DNA from: Epiperipatus broadwayi
Lineage: Eukaryota; Onychophora; Udeonychophora; Euonychophora; Peripatidae
DNA length: 64,000 bases
Reading direction: 5' to 3'
Assembly (NCBI GenBank): GCA_028023455.1
Contig: JAQFVV010012402.1
Location: 15,812,935-15,876,934 of the forward strand
The notes beneath the pieces are model-generated. The model ran no database searches and had not been told where the DNA came from. It worked only from the letters and a program-made list of their open reading frames with translations. A program made the position numbers and the translations under genes. Position 1 is the first letter of the stretch. Each line of letters starts with the position of its first letter. This document shows, piece after piece, positions 58,916 through 64,000 of the stretch.

Positions 58916-60070
58916 TAAGCAACATTAATGAAGAAGAAGAAGAAAGAAGTATATATAGAATTTTATTCAATATTATTAGCAGTTGCATTAATGGATGTTA
59001 ATTTTAGTTTAGATACCAAAAAGAAGGATTTATGTGTTGGTACTCTGTATTTATTTATTTATTATTATTATTAGATCTTCCTGATAACATCTCTCAGTGA
59101 TCACAAGAGTAGCATTTCTTCATGATAATATATTACCTGTTTGCCTTTTTAGGCTTACCAAAGGTAATTTACTATTGTGATAATGGAATTTATCCACCTC
59201 ATTACTGGTCAGTCTTTTGATCATAAAACTTTTTTCACAGCATCATATACTCTTTTAATAAACTAAATTATCATGCAGTACGAAATAAATAGAAAGTTTT
59301 CAACTTAATAATTTATACAGTTAATTGAGAGTTTACTTCTCAATTGAGATTATTTTTGTCTGCATATTATATTTCCCTACAGTTCATGGAATTTTCAAAA
59401 GTTTTAACCAGCATTATAATTCAAGATCATCACATTTGTTTTTCAGCATTCAACATTCATGTCTTCAGATTAAAATGTACCAAAGATTGAAAAATTCTGA
59501 TGTTCAACTTAAAGAATATATTCCTACATTTAACATTTTCCAGATTTTTTATTGCAGCTCTGTTTGATATTAGTCTATAATGAATCTTTAGGTTTGCAGG
59601 ATTCTTTCTTGTTGATGAATCCAAAAACTTGCTAATAACTTTATGTATTTGTTATCAACTATTTAAATAAAACGTTTTAAAATTTACTTTATACAATGAA
59701 TATATTATAATAAAGAAGAGGAAATGATCCATATTTATATATTACCTCAATTGTGAAATGAAAATAATAATCTATGTCCTCCTCTACAAGAAATTTAATA
59801 TACACACATATAAATATTGAAATATATTGAATTTTTCAATGTAAGTAATTGAAAATGGTATTACAAACTGAAAACATAGGGTATAGTGATAATATAATTG
59901 GTTAGACAATTGCTAATATTATTGCTGTATCACATAGTTTCAGTTTATAATGCCAGTTTTGATTGTAATCTGGTTGCATCACAGCTGTAATTTTATCTAG
60001 AATATTATAGAAAAAAAAATCTATTATATTTCAATGTTTATATCCATACGACAGTAAAAAAAAATTAAAT
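58916..60070. other. Non-coding stretch
   Basis: AT-rich; small (GAA)n run just after the LINE tail. No gene recognised. Confidence 0.35.
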
Positions 60071-60302
60071 CTATTATATATATAAATGAAAGTTTGTTTG
60101 TGTTTGTTATTTTATAACTCAAGAAATATTGCAGCAATCTTGAAGAATCTTGCATGATTTTCTTCTTTTGTGGAGAATTATATTGGCTACGGATTATTGC
60201 TTGATGGTATTTTATTGTTTCAAAAATTTTGATAATGTGCAATATAAATTGTGTCAGAATAGCCACCATTTTTCTTGACATCATAAAATACAAAAAGAGG
60301 GC
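60071..60302 (+). mobile_element. Possible Helitron-like 5' end
   Basis: TCTATTATATATATAAATGA followed by GTTTGTTTGTGTTTG and TTTTATAACTCAAGAA resembles the 5' wording of many arthropod Helitrons. The right part (ATAAAATACAAAAAGAGGGC AGCACT) recurs at 63848-63875 as TAAAATGCAAAAAGAGAGCAG. The LINE-B copy starts at or just after 60302. Helitron 3' hairpin and CTRR end were not found. Confidence 0.3.
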
Positions 60303-60903
60303 AGCACTAATTAAAAGATTATATGATCGTAACTTTATTGTAATAGAAATGGTTAGTAATGTGATGGAGGATAGAAACAAAGGTAGAAATAATAGTGAAA
60401 GATGTGGATGGATAGTGAATGATAAGAATAAGTTGGAAGAGTATAAAATAAAAGTTGAAGAAACCATGGAGCAGTTGGTTGGGGATGAGTATAAGGACTG
60501 GTGTGATGAAATAGAAAAAGTGGCAAATAGGATTTTAGTTGAGAATATGCAGAAGAATAAAAGTAATAAAAAATGAGAGTTAGTAAAAGTGTAAAAGAAA
60601 GGAAAGAAGCATGCAGAGAATATAAGTGCTATTAAGAATAAAGAAAGTGAAAATGATATTAATGCTAAATGGGGAAAGTACTTAGAAAAGAAGCTAGCTA
60701 AAATGGATAATTATGGAGAGAGGATGAAGTTAAATAGTAACTTGTTGGAGGATATTAATAAAAGTGGATGAGATGGGAGTAAAAAATTTTAGAATTACAT
60801 TAAAAGGAGAAATGTAGGGGAAAGAGAGATAGTATTAATAGATGATGAGGGAATAGAATGTAGCTCTAGAAGTGAGCTAGAGAAAATCTTAAATAGATAT
60901 GTA

Positions 60904-62475
60904 ATGGATATAGAAAAGATGTTAGATGTGAAGGAATTAGTTATAGAAAACATGAAAGCAGTTAGTAATGGGAATATTAGGTTCACAAAAAATGAACTGA
61001 ATGAGGCAGTAAAGAGATTGAAAAGTGGAAAGGTGAGAGGTTTAGATGGATGGGCAGCAGAGATGGTAATGAATTTAGAACATAAAGCAAAAGCAAAGTT
61101 ATTATCATGTTTTAATAAGATGGCAAAGAAGACGGTTTTTCCAGGTAGTTGGAGTAATATAAGAATAAGATTATTATTTAAAGGAAAGGGTAAAGATCAT
61201 AGAAAGTTTAATTATAGACCAATAGTGGTAACATCAGTTTTATATAAAGTTTTCGCATATATGGTAGCTGAAAGAGTTGTAAAATGGATGGAAGAGAATA
61301 ATGTAGTGGGGGAAATGCAAGGAGGTTTTAGGTCAGATAGGCATATAGGAGATACTTTGTTTGTAGTTACACAACTTATGGAGATGAGTAAGAATTCAGG
61401 TAGATTGTTATATATGAGTTTTATAGGTATAGAGAAAGCATATGATAGAGTAAATAGAAATAGATAATGGGTAAGATTAGCCAATTTGGGAATGGATGAA
61501 GCTTTAGTAAATATTAGTAAGAAATTATATGAAAATAATTATTATACTTACCAATTAGGGGATATAGAATCAGTAAAAGTTAAAAATGGGGTGGGATTAA
61601 GGCAAGGATGCCGCCCTATGTCACCAATTTTATTTTTGTTGTTTTTGAGTGAAATGGAGAAAGCAATAGAAAGACTAGGAAGAGGGGTAGAGATACCATT
61701 AATAGGTGGCAAAGGAGTATATACTTTGTCGGGTCTTTTTTTTTTACGGATGATATCCTTTTATGTGCAGAAAGAAGAGATGGTTATTATGCTGAGGACA
61801 TGTGCAAGGGTGGGTAAAGAGATGGGGATTAAATTTAATGAAGAAAAATCAAATATAATGATGGTTAATACTGGGGAAAGAGAGGATGTATATTTTTTAT
61901 TGGGGGATATAAAGTTAAGTGTAGTGGATAGATATAGGTATTTGGGAATCATCTTATGTAATCAGGAAAATTGCTTGGATGAATGGGAGAAAAAATTGGT
62001 AAATGAAGCAAAGAAAAGAAAGGGTTTGGTAAAGAAAGTAACAGTATTTTCATATAATAAATATGATGTAGCTAGAATTGTATGGAAGGGAGTTGCAGTA
62101 GCAGGGTTAACATATGGCAATGATGCATTATGCATTAGTAAAAGGATTTTAGATTATTTAGAGAAAGTACAAAGAGAAGTAGGAAGACATGCATTAGATG
62201 CAGAGGTGTGGACAGCAAAGGAGGCAATTCAAGGAGAAATGGGATGGTCAAGTTTCTATATGACAGATGCAAAAAGTAAAATGAAAATGTTTGGTAGGTT
62301 GCAGTTTATGGATAGTAAAAGGATAGCCAAAATAGTGTTTAATTGGGTTATGAGTAAAGGGCAGGTAACAAGATGGGTGAGAAAGGTAATGCGGTATGCA
62401 AAAGATTTGGATAAAGAATTTATATCGGTATACTTGTATAAAAGATGGGATAATTGTGTTAGGAGGATTGTTTAG
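60904..62475 (+). pseudogene. LINE-B reverse transcriptase
   Basis: 60904-61467 has the RT entry KRLKSGKVRGLDGWAAEMV, then NYRPIVVTSVLYKVF and motif A FIGIEKAYDRVN, where Gly replaces the catalytic Asp. A stop (TAA at 61465-61467) follows. 61486-62475 has motif B LRQGCRPMSPILFLL. Motif C (FTDDILLCAE) is in the +1 frame after an 8-T run at about 61737-61745, and the frame returns near 61800. Further on are the thumb (DRYRYLGIIL) and GLTYGNDALCIS. The lesions make it inactive. Confidence 0.85.
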
Positions 62476-62830
62476 TGTTATAGTGGTAAGGAATGGGATA
62501 AAATAATAGAAGCATTAATAAAAAATAGGGAGTTGGAGAGATGGAGAAGTAGTATGGAGGGTAAGAAGAGTTTAAATATATATATAGAAGTAAATGGAAT
62601 ATTGGAAGCGAGTTAATTTATGATAATAGTAAGGAAAGTAGTTTATTGTTTAAGGCTCGAATGGGATCTTTAGCAACAAGAGAATATACATGTAAATGGA
62701 AAACTATGGGTGATTTAGTGTGCAAATTATGTAAGGAACGTATAGAAAGTATTAGGCATTTATTGATTGAATGTAAATGCTTGAAAGCAGAAAGGGTACA
62801 GATAATGAAGTTATGGGAGAATAGGTAAGA
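62476..62830 (+). pseudogene. LINE-B C-terminal zinc-knuckle fragment
   Basis: After a TAG at 62473-62475 the protein continues in broken frames to 62646-62828, with GSLATREYTCKWKTMGDLVC and a C-x2-C-x8-H-x5-C motif (CKLCKERIESIRHLLIEC). Nearly identical to 9593-9802 on minus. Confidence 0.75.
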
Positions 62831-63139
62831 ACAAAGTGACTATACAGGAAGTGAGTTATTAGATTTTATGCTGGGTTTGCGAAAAGGTAAGGGGGATTTA
62901 GATTTAAAGGCCATAGAGTTGACAAAGATCATGTTGTGGAAATGGGATGGGGCAGAATATGGGAAGACTTAGAGTAGGGAATGGAAAATAAAGTGGCTAA
63001 CAGGTTTATCTGGGCATAGTTGCTGAGATATTCTTGACTTTGTTTAAGGAGAAGCCAAATACATCACATCACATCACATATGTTGGAAAATATGGCCTGT
63101 GTTTTGAAATACATACTAGATAAATAGAAGTAATTAAAG

Positions 63140-63345
63140 TTTTAATTAATTCAAAATAAAAGTTTATTGCATAAATATATTTTAAATTAATTAAAATTTC
63201 TTCAGAACACATATTTAATTTTTCACTTGCAAGTGGAATGTGATCAAATTTCATAGTAGAATTATAGTTTTTGATAAAGCAAAATAAAATTTGATTTTGT
63301 AAATATATTTTAAATTAAGTGTATTTTGTTTGTATCACATATCTA
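63140..63345. repeat. Tandem repeat of ~125 bp, reappearing at 63.92 kb
   Basis: CAAAATAAAA-TTTATT-GTAAATATATTTTAAATTAA occurs at about 63146-63188 and 63282-63320, and again at 63935-63982 (AATAAAATTTTATTATGTAAATATATTTTAATTTAG). The last is preceded by TAGTTTTTGGTAA as the second is by TAGTTTTTGATAA. The array may continue past the window end. Confidence 0.55.
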
Positions 63346-63701
63346 ACACAGATCTAAAGTGAAATTCTAAAAGTGGAAAATTTATATTTTTGTGATACTG
63401 CTGTTAATAACTCCTGTTTTATTATTTGCAATATAATAGTGCTTTGAAATCATAATCATTTTCATGAAAATATTACATGAATTTATAAGCCATTGGAATA
63501 ACTTCATATCGCATCAATTTTTGATGAACTTTCATGCGTTTCTTGCTTTTTTTAATGGTACTTAATTGTTTTAAAATCTTTAGTAATTTGCTATACAAAA
63601 TTGCATTACAATAGTAATTTTTATGTGAGCATGCCTTAGGCACAATGAGAGAAAACAAAATTGTCATTTACAACTGATTTCAGTTTAAATATAATTAACA
63701 T
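63346..63701. other. Non-coding stretch
   Basis: No gene recognised. Confidence 0.35.
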
Positions 63702-63800
63702 TGTCAAGCGTTGTTAGCCGAGTGGTCATCGCAGCCGCCTTGTAAGCAAGTAGTTGGTTGCAGACAGTTGTGAGTTCGCTTCCCGGCCGCTGCTATGACA
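63702..63800 (+). repeat. tRNA-like repeat with TGTCA ends (copy 2)
   Basis: TGTCAAGCGTTGTTAGCCGA opens and GCTATGACA closes the unit. An A-box-like TAGCCGAGTGGTCA and a B-box-like GAGTTCGCTTCC are about 50 bp apart. The match to the copy at 29531-29633 covers the whole length and stops at both ends. Confidence 0.6.
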
Positions 63801-64000
63801 TATGACATATATATAATTAACATTGTGGTCGTACAAATAAAATTTAAAATGCAAAAAGAGAGCAGTGCTGATTAAAACATTTCAGACGTTGGAAAGTGTT
63901 GTGGCCTGCTTATAAATAATTGTAGTTTTTGGTAATCTGAAATAAAATTTTATTATGTAAATATATTTTAATTTAGTTAAATTTCACTTGGACCATGTAT
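63801..64000. other. Repeat-rich edge of the window
   Basis: Contains the second copy of the AAAAAGAG(A/G)GCAG block seen at 60283 and the third copy of the AT-rich tandem unit. No gene. Confidence 0.35.

Larger units (their letters stand above)
60303..63079 (+). mobile_element. LINE-B, 5'-truncated but long copy
   Basis: Begins in the linker before RT (ALIKRLYDRNFIV), lacks endonuclease and ORF1, and runs through RT, thumb and zinc-knuckle to a 3' UTR and a tail of ATCAC pentamers at 63062-63079. It is markedly less AT-rich and more purine-rich on plus than its surroundings. The 3' 800 bp match 9370-10201 (minus). It resembles CR1/L2-like elements in having a C-terminal Cys/His motif and an oligomer tail; the exact clade is uncertain. 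Confidence 0.8.

Overview
This window looks like part of a large, very AT-rich animal nuclear genome, made mostly of transposable-element debris. The best clue to the organism is a single exon at 53437-53892. It encodes a small secreted protein with the six-cysteine pattern of eclosion hormone, a neuropeptide of arthropod moulting, so an arthropod source is likely. I cannot place it below that level. No rRNA gene, convincing functional tRNA gene, operon or CRISPR array is present.

Layout. 1-4497 is a decayed Ty3/gypsy-type LTR element with gag zinc knuckle, RT, RNase H and integrase remnants between two diverged LTRs. 7173-8006 is a long foldback element. 8317-8555 is a second, unrelated foldback family with relatives at 13.7 and 32 kb. 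9370-10200 is the 3' end of a non-LTR element, here called LINE-B. 11.85-12.1 and 16.15-16.3 kb hold 3' scraps of an RTE-type LINE, here LINE-A. 19.2-25.0 kb is a LINE-A fragment followed by a gag-only LTR element, whose 5' LTR carries another LINE fragment. 26.1-26.9 and 34.8-35.1 kb are hAT-type non-autonomous elements, the second with a perfect 8-bp target duplication. 36.8-37.9 kb is a composite of direct and inverted repeats. 39.1-39.65 kb is an expanded trinucleotide tract. 40.1-43.1 kb (minus) and 55.6-58.9 kb (plus) are nearly full-length LINE-A copies. 43.7-44.6 kb (minus) and 60.3-63.1 kb (plus) are LINE-B pieces covering ORF1 (PHD finger, coiled coil, possible esterase) and the RT ORF. 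45.9-46.2 kb may be a Penelope GIY-YIG fragment. A pair of tRNA-like repeats lies at 29.5 and 63.7 kb.

Main discovery. Several foldback repeats carry the conserved core of a type I hammerhead self-cleaving ribozyme, with a pairing stem I, short stem II, GAAA, minimal stem III and a UC cleavage site. I traced these by eye at 7275-7321 (-), 7809-7855 (+), 34554-34597 (-), 37527-37579 (+) and 52216-52259 (-). Decayed copies lie at 48.2, 50.25 and 50.85 kb. Two of the families also share an upstream near-palindrome. The window therefore records a ribozyme-bearing repeat system, most copies with DNA-transposon-like inverted ends, surrounding a neurohormone gene. Activity and mobility are inferences; the core sequences and pairings are visible.
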